This document shows, one piece after another, positions 28,627 through 37,389 of a DNA stretch of 64,000 bases. The DNA is from Actinocorallia sp. API 0066. GTDB taxonomy: Bacteria; Actinomycetota; Actinomycetes; Streptosporangiales; Streptosporangiaceae. The position numbers and the translations under genes are program-made. The stretch's first letter is position 1. Every line of letters starts with the position of its first letter. Below the pieces are notes generated by a model, which was not told the origin of the DNA, searched no databases, and was given only the letters and a program-made list of their open reading frames with translations. Where the stretch lies: the NCBI RefSeq assembly GCF_020991275.1, contig NZ_JAJLQY010000013.1, positions 62,001-126,000 on the forward strand, read 5' to 3'.

Positions 28627-29085
28627 TCAGGTCGGCGGGTCGAGGGTGGTGGTGGCTATGGGGCCGTGCCAGGTGAGGGTGGGGACGTTGACGACTATGG
28701 CTTCTTGGGTGGTTCGGGCTATGACGACCAGGGCTTCGGTGGTGGGGTCGGGGTTTTCTTCGCGGTGGGGGACCCATGGGGGGACGTAGATGTAGTCGCC
28801 CGGGGAGGTTTGGAGGCGGATCTCGCCCTCGGTCTTGTCCAGGAAGACGAACTCGGGGTGGCCGCTGACGACGTAGATGCCGGTCTCGGAGGCGCCGTGG
28901 TGGTGGTTGCCGGAGTTGGTGGAGGGGGCGACGAGGGTCTGGCCCATCCAGAGGCGGTCGGAGCCCACGGTGGCGCCGGAGATGGCGGAGAGGCGACGCA
29001 TTCCGCCGGTCTGCGCGGTCTGTCCCGAAAGCAGGGTCGGGGTGATCTGGTACAGCTTGCGGTGGAACGCGTCCGGCTCGGTCAC
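28627..29085 (-). CDS. Cupin-domain protein
   Basis: 152 residues. Cupin motif 1 is NHHHGASETGIYVVSG (His-His-His and Glu as metal ligands) and motif 2 is SPGDYIYVPPWVPHREENP (third His), separated by about 20 residues. This is a small single-domain cupin, possibly a metal-dependent isomerase, dioxygenase or storage-like protein. It converges with the histidine kinase and lies 52 bases downstream of the PrpR-type regulator on the same strand, so it may share that transcript. Substrate unknown. Confidence 0.85.
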   Translation of the reverse strand: MTEPDAFHRKLYQITPTLLSGQTAQTGGMRRLSAISGATVGSDRLWMGQTLVAPSTNSGNHHHGASETGIYVVSGHPEFVFLDKTEGEIRLQTSPGDYIYVPPWVPHREENPDPTTEALVVIARTTQEAIVVNVPTLTWHGPIATTTLDPPT

Positions 29086-29137
29086 GGGCCCACTCCCTTA
29101 GAGGACTTTTCCTACCTGTTTAATACACCACGCGGGC

Positions 29138-30484
29138 TCAGTCGGGCGGCGCGTAGGGGGTGAGCGGGCTTTCGTGCTCGGTGACGGCGGTCGTCACCCC
29201 GGTGGGCGGGAAGGCGCGTTGCGGGCATGACGTGCGGTCGCACACCTTGCAGCCAAGCCCGATCGGCACCGTGATCGGCGCGGCCAGCGCGAAGCCGTCC
29301 GCGTAGACGAGGCGGTGCGCGTGCCGGAGCTCGCAGCCGAGGCCGAGCGCGAACGTCTGGCCCACGCCGCCGTAGCGCGCGGCCGGACGGTGCACGGTAC
29401 GGGCGATCCAGAAGTAGCGTCGGCCGTCGGGCATCTCGGCAACCTGGGTGAGCAGAGAGCCGGGGCTCGTGAACGCCTCGTAGACGTTCCACAGAGGGCA
29501 GGTGCCTCCGGCGCGGGTGAAGTGGAAGCCGGTGGCGGACTGCCGCTTGGAGATGTTGCCCGCCCTGTCCACCCGGACGAAGGAGAAGGGGACACCGCGC
29601 GCGCGTGGCCGTTGCAACGTGCTGAGGCGGTGGCAGACGGTCTCGAAGCCCACGCCGAAGCGGTCCGCGAGCCTGTCGATGTCGTACCTGTAGTCCTCGG
29701 CGGCGGCGCGGAAGGCTCCGTACGGAAGGATGAACGCCCCGGCGAAGTAGTTGGCGAGCCCGATCCGCGTCAACGCGCGGGCCTGCGGATCCAGGTCGGC
29801 CGTGGCGACGAGCTCGGTGAGCAGCCCGTCGTGTTCGAGGAACGCAAGCTGCGTCGCGAGCTGGAAGGCGCGCTGGGCGCGGCTCAGCCTTGGCGAGATC
29901 GCCAGGACGCGCGTCTCCGGGTCGTAGTGGCGGCGTGCGGTCGGCGACGCGGTGATCCGGACGCCGTGCGCGGCGAGGCGGCGTTCCACGAGGGCTGCCG
30001 GGTCGGCGCCGTCGGCGAGTGCCTCGGCGGCCCGGTCGAGCGGGTCGATGTGGTTGTTGCGGTCGTAGAAGAAGTCGCGGACCTGCTCGTACGGCGCCGG
30101 CGCGCTCTGCTGTGCCCCCGCGAGGACCGCGGCGTGCTCGGTGGCCGCCTGGTACCGCCGGTGCAGCGCGACGACCGCACGGGCGATCTCAGGGCCTCCG
30201 GAGACCAGGTCCGCGAGCGCCGTCGGTGAGACGCCCGTGTCGGCGAGCGCCTCGCGCAGGTCGGCGACGAGCCGGGTGTCGTCCTCGGGGGCGAAGAACT
30301 CGGGGTCGACGCCGAACGCCTCGGTGAGCCGCAGCAGCACCGGGACGGTCAGCGGCCGCTGGTTGTGCTCGATCTGGTTGAGGTAGCTCGGCGAGATCTC
30401 CAGCAGCGCGGCGAGTTCGACCTGGCTCATCCGCCGGTCGGTTCGCAGCGCGCGCAGCCGTGGCCCCACAAAGACTTTTCCCAC
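29138..30484 (-). CDS. prpR: RamB/PrpR-type regulator of propionate metabolism
   Basis: 448 residues. An XRE HTH is at the N-terminus (LRALRTDRRMSQVELAALLEISPSYLNQIE, shown in pieces: MSQVELAALLEI, SPSYLNQIEHNQRPLT). A central IrrE/ScfR-like domain follows, then a cysteine cluster CKVCDRTSC plus an upstream Cys in LGCELRH, the arrangement that holds a 4Fe-4S cluster in mycobacterial PrpR. The family senses short-chain acyl-CoA and activates methylcitrate or glyoxylate genes. It diverges from prpD with tandem TTCGCAA sites between, strongly indicating control of the prpDBC operon. Confidence 0.92.
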   Translation of the reverse strand: MGKVFVGPRLRALRTDRRMSQVELAALLEISPSYLNQIEHNQRPLTVPVLLRLTEAFGVDPEFFAPEDDTRLVADLREALADTGVSPTALADLVSGGPEIARAVVALHRRYQAATEHAAVLAGAQQSAPAPYEQVRDFFYDRNNHIDPLDRAAEALADGADPAALVERRLAAHGVRITASPTARRHYDPETRVLAISPRLSRAQRAFQLATQLAFLEHDGLLTELVATADLDPQARALTRIGLANYFAGAFILPYGAFRAAAEDYRYDIDRLADRFGVGFETVCHRLSTLQRPRARGVPFSFVRVDRAGNISKRQSATGFHFTRAGGTCPLWNVYEAFTSPGSLLTQVAEMPDGRRYFWIARTVHRPAARYGGVGQTFALGLGCELRHAHRLVYADGFALAAPITVPIGLGCKVCDRTSCPQRAFPPTGVTTAVTEHESPLTPYAPPD

Positions 30485-30518
30485 GTCATCACGGTAGCCG
30501 ACCGCTGCGAACTGCCCT

Positions 30519-30534
30519 TTCGCAAGATTCGCAA
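30519..30534. promoter_or_regulatory. Tandem TTCGCAA sites, likely PrpR/RamB operator
   Basis: TTCGCAA occurs twice in direct repeat (30519-30525 and 30528-30534) in the gap between prpR and prpD. RamB/PrpR proteins are known to bind TTTGCAAA-like motifs, and this tandem pair differs by little. It lies 35-50 bases upstream of prpR, so it could mediate autoregulation as well as prpD control. Confidence 0.6.
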
Positions 30535-30638
30535 AACGGGGGCGAAAGTTGGCGGAACTTGGCTGATTGCGTGGCTGGTCCCGGCGGCCGTCAGCGGACG
30601 ATGCTCGGAGGCGTCGCTAGCAGAGGCGGAGGACCTTC

Positions 30639-32132
30639 ATGATCGAACACACGGTGCGGACCAGTCCGAGCGCGGCCCGGCTCCCCCGAGCCGACCAGCT
30701 CGCCTGGAAGCTCGCCGAACTCGCCGTACACGCGCCGCCGCCCACGCCGGACGTCAGCGCGATGGTGGCGAACCGGGTGATAGACAACGCCGCGGTGGCG
30801 ACGGCCTCGCTGCGCCGCGCGCCCGTCGTTGCCGCGCGGGACCAGGCGCTGCGCCGGCCCGCCGGGGAGCGCGGCGCGGCCGTGTTCGGCGTGGGCGCGT
30901 CGGTGCTGCCGGAGTGGGCGGCCTGGGCGAACGGGGTGGCGGTCCGCGAGCTGGACTACCACGACACGTACCTGGCCGCCGACTACTCGCATCCGGGCGA
31001 CAACATCCCGCCGATCCTGGCGGTCGCCCAGCACCTGGGCAAGAACGGGGCGGCGCTGACGCGGGCGATAGCGGTCGCCTACGAGGTGCAGGTCGCGCTC
31101 GTCACCGGGATCTGCCTGCACGAGCACAAGATCGACCACATCGCCCATCTGGGCGTCTCGGCGGCGGCCGGGATCGGGGCCCTGCTGCGGCTGCCTACCG
31201 AGACGGTCTATCAGGCGATCGGGCAGGCGCTGCATACGACGACGGCCACGCGGCAGTCGCGCAAGGGGGAGATCTCCTCGTGGAAGGCGTACGCGCCCGC
31301 GTTCGCCGGTAAGGCGGCCATCGAAGCCGTCGATAGGGCGATGCGCGGCCAAGGTGCGCCTTCTCCGATCTACGAGGGTGAGGACGGCTTCATCGCCTGG
31401 CTTCTGTCTGGCCCGGACGCCGAGTACAGGGTGCCGCTTCCGGAGCCGGGCGAAGACTTGCAGGGCATCCTGCGCACGTACACGAAGGAGCACTCGGCCG
31501 AGTACCAGGCGCAGGCGCTCATCGACCTGGCCCGTGACCTGCGGGCCCGCGTCCCGGAGACGGCGAAGGTCTCGAAGATCACGATTCACACGAGCCACCA
31601 CACGCACCACGTGATCGGCTCGGGCGCCAACGACCCGCAGAAGTACGATCCGGCCGCCAGCCGGGAGACGCTGGACCACTCGATCCCCTACATGTTCGCC
31701 GTCGCGCTCCAGGACGGGCTGTGGCACCACGTCGACTCCTACGCGCCGGAGCGGGCCTCGCGCCCGGACACCGTCGAACTGTGGCGGAAGATCGTGACGG
31801 TCGAGGACCCGGAGTGGACGGCCGCCTACCATGCGGCCGATCCGGCCGAGCGACGGTTCGGCGGACGGGTCGTCGTGGAGTTGTCCGACGGCACGGTGAT
31901 CGAAGGCGCGCGCGGGGTCGCCGACGCGCACCCCGCCGGTGCCCGTCCGTTCGCGCGCGCGCAGTACGTCCGCAAGTTCGAGACGCTCGCCAGCGAGGCC
32001 GTCCCGGCGGAAGAGCGCGCGCGCTTCCTTGACCTTGCCTCTCGGCTGCCCGAGCTCAAGACGTCTGAGGTGGCCGCCCTCAATGTCGACGCGGGCCTGT
32101 CGGAGGCGCCCGCCACAGGGGGGATCTTCTGA
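30639..32132 (+). CDS. prpD: 2-methylcitrate dehydratase (MmgE/PrpD family)
   Basis: 497 residues, ATG with GGAGGACC upstream. MmgE/PrpD family features include [21 protein letters not shown] (in pieces [11 protein letters not shown] and SHPGDN), [34 protein letters not shown]-like [20 protein letters not shown], and [12 protein letters not shown]. It dehydrates 2-methylcitrate to 2-methylaconitate in the methylcitrate cycle. It is first gene of prpD-prpB-prpC and is divergent to prpR. The next real gene begins 43 bases later, with a 14-codon frame exactly bridging the gap. Confidence 0.93.
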   Translation: MIEHTVRTSPSAARLPRADQLAWKLAELAVHAPPPTPDVSAMVANRVIDNAAVATASLRRAPVVAARDQALRRPAGERGAAVFGVGASVLPEWAAWANGVAVRELDYHDTYLAADYSHPGDNIPPILAVAQHLGKNGAALTRAIAVAYEVQVALVTGICLHEHKIDHIAHLGVSAAAGIGALLRLPTETVYQAIGQALHTTTATRQSRKGEISSWKAYAPAFAGKAAIEAVDRAMRGQGAPSPIYEGEDGFIAWLLSGPDAEYRVPLPEPGEDLQGILRTYTKEHSAEYQAQALIDLARDLRARVPETAKVSKITIHTSHHTHHVIGSGANDPQKYDPAASRETLDHSIPYMFAVALQDGLWHHVDSYAPERASRPDTVELWRKIVTVEDPEWTAAYHAADPAERRFGGRVVVELSDGTVIEGARGVADAHPAGARPFARAQYVRKFETLASEAVPAEERARFLDLASRLPELKTSEVAALNVDAGLSEAPATGGIF

Positions 32133-32175
32133 TGCCCGGCCACCAGGAGTCCGCTGTGAGCGGGGAGGGGTTCTG

Positions 32176-33081
32176 ATGCTGCATTCGAAGATCACCGCGG
32201 CGGCGAAGCGGCGGGCGTTCCGGGAGGGGCTCGCGTCCGGGGAGCTGCTGCGGCTGCCTGGCGCGTTCAGCCCGCTCACCGCGCTCGCGATCGAGCGTGC
32301 CGGGTTCGAGGGCGTGTACGTGTCCGGCGCCGTCCTGTCGGCCGATCTGGGCCTGCCGGACATCGGGCTGACGACGCTCACCGAGGTCGCCGGACGGGCC
32401 GGGCAGATCGCCAGGGTCACCGACCTGCCCGCGCTGGTGGACGCCGACACCGGGTTCGGCGAACCGCTCAACGCCGCACGCACCGTGCAGATCCTGGAGG
32501 ACTCCGGCGTCGCGGGATGCCATATCGAGGACCAGGTCAATCCGAAGCGGTGCGGGCATCTCGACGGGAAGAGCGTCGTCGGGCTGGCCGAGGCGCTGCG
32601 CCGGATCCGGGCCGCCGCCGACGCCAGGCGCGACCCCGACTTCGTCATCTGCGCCCGCACCGACGTGCGCGCGAGCGAAGGGCTCGGCGCGGTGATCGAC
32701 CGCGCGAAGGCCCTGGCCGACGCGGGCGCCGACCTGCTCTTCCCCGAGGCGCTCGCCAACACCGCCGAGTTCGAGGCGGTGCGCGAGGCCGTGGACATCC
32801 CGATCCTGGCGAACATGACCGAGTTCGGGAAGTCGACGCTGCTCACCGCCGACACCCTGCGCGACCTCGGCGTGAACGTCGTCATCTACCCCGTCACGCT
32901 GCTGCGCCTGGCGATGGGCACGGTGACGGACGCGCTCGCCACGATCGCCGCCGAGGGCACGCAGGCCGCGCTGGTAGCGCGGATGCAGACCCGCGGCGAG
33001 CTCTACGACCTGCTCGGCTACGCCGACTACGCCAAGTTCGACACCACGGTCTTCAGCCACAAGTACCGGGAGGAACCATGA
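32176..33081 (+). CDS. prpB: 2-methylisocitrate lyase
   Basis: 301 residues from the ATG at 32176 (GGGAGGGG upstream). Isocitrate-lyase-superfamily hallmarks: YVSGAVLSADLGLPD, DADTGFG (metal Asp), HIEDQVNPKRCGH with KRCGH, the superfamily's catalytic signature, ICARTDVRA, and NMTEFGKS. It cleaves methylisocitrate to pyruvate and succinate, completing propionyl-CoA disposal. It overlaps prpC by four bases (ATGA), so the two are translationally coupled. Confidence 0.95.
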   Translation: MLHSKITAAAKRRAFREGLASGELLRLPGAFSPLTALAIERAGFEGVYVSGAVLSADLGLPDIGLTTLTEVAGRAGQIARVTDLPALVDADTGFGEPLNAARTVQILEDSGVAGCHIEDQVNPKRCGHLDGKSVVGLAEALRRIRAAADARRDPDFVICARTDVRASEGLGAVIDRAKALADAGADLLFPEALANTAEFEAVREAVDIPILANMTEFGKSTLLTADTLRDLGVNVVIYPVTLLRLAMGTVTDALATIAAEGTQAALVARMQTRGELYDLLGYADYAKFDTTVFSHKYREEP

Positions 33082-34214
33082 CCACGACCGTCAGCAAGGG
33101 CCTGGCCGGAGTCGTCGCGGACACCACGGCGGTCTCCATGGTCAACCCCGAGACCAACTCGCTCACCTACCGCGGCTACCCCGTGCAGGACCTCGCCGCC
33201 TCCTGCTCGTTCGAGGAGGTCGCCTACCTGCTGTGGAACGGCGAGCTGCCCGACGCGGCGCAGCTCGGCGCGTTCCAGGCCGCCGAACGGGCACTGCGCC
33301 CGCTGAGCCGCAGCACGCTCGACGTCCTGGGGCGGATCCCCGAGAGCTGCCACCCGATGGACGTCCTACGCACCGCCGCCAGCCACCTGGGCTCGGAGAA
33401 CCCGGCCGAGGACGACGCCGAAGGCAACGCCGCCGCCTCGCTCGACCTGCTGGCGAAGCTGCCGACCGTCGTCGCGCTCGACCAGCGGCGCCGCCGCGGG
33501 CTGCCGCCCATCGCGCCCGACCCGTCGCTGTCGTACGCCGAGAACTTCTTCCACATGGCGTTCGGCTCCGTGCCGGGGCCGGAGGTCGTCCGGGCGTTCG
33601 AGATCTCCCTCGTGCTGTACGCCGAGCACAGCTTCAACGCCTCGACGTTCACCGCCCGCGTCGTCACCTCAACGCTCTCGGACCTCTACAGCGCCGTCAC
33701 CGCCGCGATCGGCGCGTTGAAGGGCCCGCTGCACGGCGGCGCCAACGAGGCGGTCATGCACATGTTCGCCGAGATCGACGACCCGGCCCGCGCGCGCGAC
33801 TGGCTCGCCGCCGCGTTCGCCGAGAAGCGGAAGATCATGGGCTTCGGCCACCGCGTCTACAAGAGGGGCGACTCCCGCGTCCCGACCATGGAGGCCGCGC
33901 TGCGCGAGCTCGCCGCCGCCAGGGGCGCCGACCGGCTGATGGCCCTCTACGACGCGCTCCGCGGCGCCATGGTCGAAGCCAAGGGCATCCACCCGAACCT
34001 CGACTACCCGACCGGCCCCGCCTACCACCTCATGGGTTTTGACATCCCCACCTTCACCCCCGTCTTCGTCATGTCCCGCATCACCGGCTGGACCGCCCAC
34101 ATCACCGAACAACTCACCGCGAACTCCCTCATCCGCCCCCTCAGCGCCTACACCGGCCCCGCTGAACGCCACGTACCCGCCCCGTCCCCTCACCCAATCG
34201 CCACAACCCCCTAA
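33078..34214 (+). CDS. prpC: 2-methylcitrate synthase (citrate synthase family)
   Basis: 378 residues from the ATG in ATGA overlapping prpB. Catalytic residues of the citrate synthase family are visible: AEHSFNAST (His), KGPLHGGANEAV (His), MGFGHRVYKRGDSR (Arg/His), and the C-terminal GWTAHITEQL. The length and the N-terminus (GLAGVVADTTAVSMV) match methylcitrate synthases rather than the longer hexameric citrate synthases. It condenses propionyl-CoA with oxaloacetate. The last 30 codons are C-rich and G-poor. Confidence 0.95.
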   Translation: MTTTVSKGLAGVVADTTAVSMVNPETNSLTYRGYPVQDLAASCSFEEVAYLLWNGELPDAAQLGAFQAAERALRPLSRSTLDVLGRIPESCHPMDVLRTAASHLGSENPAEDDAEGNAAASLDLLAKLPTVVALDQRRRRGLPPIAPDPSLSYAENFFHMAFGSVPGPEVVRAFEISLVLYAEHSFNASTFTARVVTSTLSDLYSAVTAAIGALKGPLHGGANEAVMHMFAEIDDPARARDWLAAAFAEKRKIMGFGHRVYKRGDSRVPTMEAALRELAAARGADRLMALYDALRGAMVEAKGIHPNLDYPTGPAYHLMGFDIPTFTPVFVMSRITGWTAHITEQLTANSLIRPLSAYTGPAERHVPAPSPHPIATTP

Positions 34215-34475
34215 CCCCACCGCCCCCACCACCGACGGCGACTGCCGGGCACCCGATGGCCCGACGTGGCCGAAACGCGGGTGTCGCGTACAGCGGGCGC
34301 GCGATCGACCAGGCCCGCACCACGGTCACCGCACCAGCCGCGCGAGCGGCGCGGCCGACCGCGGCCACCGGGTAGCCGATGGCCCGGGGTGGCCTGACCA
34401 TGCGGCATCTGGCATCTGGCGGGCTGAGACGGCCATCACAGGGAGACATCGCAAATGCAATGTGTTCCTGCATAG
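34215..34475. repeat. Imperfect direct repeat after prpC
   Basis: The segment near 34247-34272 (GGGCACCCGATGGCCCGA then CGTGGCC) recurs with changes near 34368-34393 (GGGTAGCCGATGGCCCGG then GGTGGCC), about 120 bases apart in the same orientation. No gene is convincing here. The repeats may be remnants of a duplicated element or just GC-rich drift. Confidence 0.35.
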
Positions 34476-34495
34476 ATGACTCGCAAATGCGATGT
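34446..34495. promoter_or_regulatory. Pair of GCAAATGC dyads
   Basis: Two dyads share a CGCAAATGC core: ACATCGCAAATGCAATGT at 34446-34463, and GACTCGCAAATGCGATGTC around 34478-34496 with the perfect inner TCGC-AAAT-GCGA (34481-34492). Spacing centre to centre is 32 bases, three helical turns, so a regulator could bind both on one face. They sit upstream of the small hypothetical gene and moeA. Confidence 0.5.
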
Positions 34496-34580
34496 CAAAG
34501 CCCGCCTTAAGCTGGCATTTGTGGGTCCATTAGGGTGGGGTTGTGGATGGGGGTCGGGAGCGAGGGCGCGGGCGCCGGTC

Positions 34581-34781
34581 GTGAGCGCGGTCAACGCGGT
34601 GTGCCGGGGCGGGCCGTTCCATGGCGCGCTCGTCCGGGTCGAGCAGGAGGTCGGGGCCGTCGACGTCGCGGATCCGGCAGGCGGCGGGGGCAGCGCCCGA
34701 TATCTGATCACGCGGGAGCGGGTGTGGCACCCGTCGAGCACCCGGCCCTTCGTCGTGCTGGTGTGGACGGGTGAAGGCTGA
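34581..34781 (+). CDS. Small hypothetical protein
   Basis: About 66 residues if started at the GTG at 34581; the same frame is open from an ATG at 34476, but that lies inside an operator-like dyad. The sequence CRGGPFHGALVRVEQEVG, ARYLITRERVWHPSSTR and PFVVLVWTGEG has balanced composition with alternating hydrophobic strands and looks like real coding sequence. I recognise no family. It ends 79 bases before the likely moeA start and may share its promoter. It could be a small beta-rich domain. Confidence 0.5.
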   Translation: MSAVNAVCRGGPFHGALVRVEQEVGAVDVADPAGGGGSARYLITRERVWHPSSTRPFVVLVWTGEG

Positions 34782-34860
34782 GGCCGTGCCTCACCGCGCG
34801 GGGAAGGCGGCTGTGCGGCGCACGACCCCACGGCGAAATCCACGGATGGGACCGTGGGGC

Positions 34861-36036
34861 ATGGCCATGACGCTGGAGCGAGAGACGTGCCGTGACGTCG
34901 CGTGGGCTGAGGCGCGGCTGCGCGCGCACGGTGCGGCGGCTCCCCTACCGCCGGTCCGGGTCGGGCTGGGCGGAGCGGCGGGGGCGGTGCTGGCGGAGGA
35001 CGTCGTCACCGCGACCCCGCTACCCGCCTTCGACACCGCGGCGATGGACGGGTTCGCCATAGCCGGTCCAGGTCCGTGGCGGATCGTCGGCGATGCCCGT
35101 CCCGGCCGTCCCTGGGCGTCCGGGACGCTGCCGGACGGGTGCGCGATCGGGATCTCGACGGGTTCCGTCGTCCCTCCGGGCGCGCGGGCCGTCCTCCCGG
35201 TGGAACACGCGGGACGGACGGGCGACGCCCTCACGGGCCCGCTCACGCCCGACGGCAAGCACATCCGACGCGCCGGGGAGGACGCCGCGGCAGGCACGTG
35301 CCTCGTCCCCGCGGGCACCCGGGTCGGTCCCGCGCTCGTCGGCCTCGCGGCGTCCTGCGGCCACGACGACCTGCTCGTCCGGCGGACGCCCAAGGTCGCC
35401 GCGCTCGTCACCGGCGACGAGCTCGTGCGGCACGGGCGTCCGGGGCCCGGCAGGATCAGGGACGCCCTGGGCCCGATGCTGCCGTCCCTAGTCGCGTCCT
35501 TGGGCGGCGACCTCACCGACGTCATCCCTGTACCCGACCACCCCGAGACGGCCTTGCGTGACGCGGTGGCGGCGGCGTCCACCTCGGACGTCATCGTGGT
35601 CACCGGCTCCACCTCCGTGGGCGTCACCGACGGCCTGCGCCGCCTCCTCGCCGACGCCCGCTGGATCGTCGACGGCGTGGCCTGCCGCCCCGGACACCCC
35701 CAGCTCCTGGCCCGCCCGCACGACGCCCCTTACGTCGTCGGCCTTCCCGGCAACCCCTTCGCGGCCCTGGTGGCGGCCCATACTCTGCTCGGGCCCCTCC
35801 TCTGTGGCCTTACCGCGAGACCCCTCCCCGACCTGCCTCACGCGCCGCTGGCCGCACCCGTCCTCACGACCCCCGGCCGCACCCGCATCGTCCCCGTCGT
35901 CTGGGCGGGCTCCGCCGTCCTCCCCCTCCCCGGCGACCGCCCCGCCTCTCTCCACGCCGCCTCCCAGGCCCACGCCCTGGCCGCCGTCCCACCCGACCCC
36001 CCTACCACCCACCCCGTCCCCCTCCTCCTGCTCTAA
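34861..36036 (+). CDS. moeA: MoeA-like molybdopterin molybdotransferase
   Basis: About 391 residues from the ATG at 34861 (an ATG at 34867 is equally possible; the frame stays open to 34771). Features: FDTAAMDGFAIAG near residue 60 (the MoeA MDGYA loop), VPPGARAVLPVE, KVAALVTGDELV, the MoCF-domain motif TGSTSVGVTDGLR in place of the usual TGG-SVG, and GLPGNPFAALVA. The TGS variant and a shortened C-terminal domain IV suggest some divergence. It would insert molybdate into molybdopterin. No other molybdenum genes are nearby. The final 40 codons are very C-rich. Confidence 0.8.
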   Translation: MAMTLERETCRDVAWAEARLRAHGAAAPLPPVRVGLGGAAGAVLAEDVVTATPLPAFDTAAMDGFAIAGPGPWRIVGDARPGRPWASGTLPDGCAIGISTGSVVPPGARAVLPVEHAGRTGDALTGPLTPDGKHIRRAGEDAAAGTCLVPAGTRVGPALVGLAASCGHDDLLVRRTPKVAALVTGDELVRHGRPGPGRIRDALGPMLPSLVASLGGDLTDVIPVPDHPETALRDAVAAASTSDVIVVTGSTSVGVTDGLRRLLADARWIVDGVACRPGHPQLLARPHDAPYVVGLPGNPFAALVAAHTLLGPLLCGLTARPLPDLPHAPLAAPVLTTPGRTRIVPVVWAGSAVLPLPGDRPASLHAASQAHALAAVPPDPPTTHPVPLLLL

Positions 36037-36049
36037 CCCCGGCAGGGCC

Positions 36050-36200
36050 AAGACAGCCGACGGCTACGAGGTGGACGACTACGTGCGCGTCATGGCCGAC
36101 CTGGCGTCAGGCGCCAAGGCGTGGGTGTACATCGACGCCGCCGCGCGGAGCGCGGTGGGAGCGGGTCACGTCAGCGCCGTCTCGTCGCGTCGGCGACCCG
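36050..36200 (+). other. Possible gene remnant after moeA
   Basis: In the 235-base gap after moeA, one plus-strand frame reads TADGYEVDDYVRVMADLASG then AKAWVYIDAAARSAVGAGHV with coding-like third positions, but no suitable start with a ribosome site and no full-length frame. It may be the tail of a decayed gene. I cannot assign a family. Confidence 0.25.
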
Positions 36201-36271
36201 CCTCACATCCCGGTCCCGACGGCTTGGCCGCTGGGACGGCGGGCGGGTGATCTCGGCAACCGGTGCCGGGG

Positions 36272-36697
36272 TCAGGGGGTGGGGGCCTGGGCCAGGGCTT
36301 TGAGGTCGGCGAGGCGGATGATGGAGCCGCCGGCGCCCCAGGTGCCGTCGGGCTGCTCCTGGATGAGGACCCAGACTCGGAGGGCGTCGGCTGAGGTCAG
36401 GTCGGCGGCGGCGAGGACGATCTGTGTCGCCTCCTCTACGAGGCCGGCCTTGCGGCGCTCGGAGAGTGCGCCTTCAGGGACGGTGACCTCTACGAGGAAC
36501 CGGGGCGCCTCGTCCTCGGCGGTCGTCTGCGCGCCGGGAGGCAGTTCGATCAGGTAGCTCCAGGCGACGGAACGGAAGAACTCCGTGTCCGGGGCGCCCT
36601 CCCAGCGCAGCAGGGCCGCGGCGAGGTCGCGCTGCACCCCGTCCCGGCCCTTCTCGGTCAGGGAACCGGCGGGGACGGTGAGCTTGATCATCGGCAT
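36272..36697 (-). CDS. Tautomerase-superfamily protein (4-oxalocrotonate tautomerase-like)
   Basis: 141 residues from the ATG at 36695-36697, so Pro follows the initiator Met (MPMIKLTVPAGSLTEKGRDG). An N-terminal Pro exposed after Met removal is the catalytic base of tautomerases. The protein has two similar beta-alpha-beta units: PMIKLTVP... and RFLVEVTVPEGALSERRKAG ..., so it resembles tandem or fused 4-OT family members of about 130-140 residues. It would tautomerise a small keto/enol acid. It is divergent to a TetR regulator with twin operators between, so it is probably that regulator's target. Confidence 0.85.
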   Translation of the reverse strand: MPMIKLTVPAGSLTEKGRDGVQRDLAAALLRWEGAPDTEFFRSVAWSYLIELPPGAQTTAEDEAPRFLVEVTVPEGALSERRKAGLVEEATQIVLAAADLTSADALRVWVLIQEQPDGTWGAGGSIIRLADLKALAQAPTP

Positions 36698-36734
36698 GGC
36701 GTCGCCTTTCGCGAGTCGCGGAGCTGGCATGTTC

Positions 36735-36787
36735 TATAACGAGCGTTCTAGAACATGATTCGAGGATAGGCTATAACGAACGTCATA
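36735..36787. promoter_or_regulatory. Twin operators of the TetR-type regulator
   Basis: TATAACGAGCGTTCTA (36735-36750) and TATAACGAACGTCATA (36772-36787) are two copies of a near-palindrome, TATAACG-NN-CGTTATA, each with one mismatch, 37 bases apart. They lie between the divergent tautomerase (starts 36697) and TetR gene (starts 36805), where a TetR repressor would control both. Confidence 0.75.
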
Positions 36788-36804
36788 AGCAAGAGGAGTA
36801 ACCC

Positions 36805-37389
36805 ATGCCGCCACGCGACGCCGGATCCCGGGAGCGGATCATCGTCGGCGCCGCCGATCTCATCCGGCGGCGCGGCCTCGCCGGAAGCACGGTGCGCGAC
36901 CTTGCCGCGCACTCAGGGGCGCCGCTGGGGTCGACGTACCATTACTTCCCCCGGGGCAAGCAGCAACTCGCCGCCGAGGCGGTCCGCTTCTCTGGGGGCT
37001 TCGTCCTGCGGACGCTGGAACGCGAACTCCAGGCCGGTCCGGCCGCCGGGCTGCGCGCCTTCCTCGCCCTGTGGAAGCGCATCGTCCTCGACAGCGACTT
37101 CACCGCTGGCTGCCCCGTGCTCGCCGTCGCCGTCGAAGAGCCCCCCGCAGACGGCGAGCCCGAGGCCGTGCGCGCCGCCGCCGAGGTCTTCACCGCCTGG
37201 GAAGACCGCCTGGCGACGTCCCTCCGCGACCACGGCGCGACCGAGGAAGCCGCCGCCCAACTCGCCACGCTCATCGTCGCCGCCGTCGAAGGCGCCATAG
37301 CCCTCTGCCGCACCAAACAGGACATCGCCCCCCTGGACGCCATAACCCCCCAACTAGAAACCCTCATCAAAACCGCGACCCACCCCTAA
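36805..37389 (+). CDS. TetR/AcrR-family regulator
   Basis: 194 residues; ATG with AAGAGGAG upstream. The N-terminal HTH is IIVGAADLIRRRGLAGSTVRDLAAHSGAPLGSTYHYFP (in pieces: VRDLAAHSGAPLGSTYHYFP), with YHYFP marking the end of the recognition helix. The C-terminal ligand domain resembles the LmrA/YxaF-like subgroup (CPVLAVAVEE). It probably represses itself and the divergent tautomerase through the two TATAACG sites. Ligand unknown, possibly the tautomerase substrate. Confidence 0.92.
   Translation: MPPRDAGSRERIIVGAADLIRRRGLAGSTVRDLAAHSGAPLGSTYHYFPRGKQQLAAEAVRFSGGFVLRTLERELQAGPAAGLRAFLALWKRIVLDSDFTAGCPVLAVAVEEPPADGEPEAVRAAAEVFTAWEDRLATSLRDHGATEEAAAQLATLIVAAVEGAIALCRTKQDIAPLDAITPQLETLIKTATHP

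Noticed and set aside
34476-34521. ATG at 34476 as start of the small hypothetical gene
   Set aside because: It lies inside one of two operator-like dyads and lacks a ribosome site; a downstream GTG is more likely.
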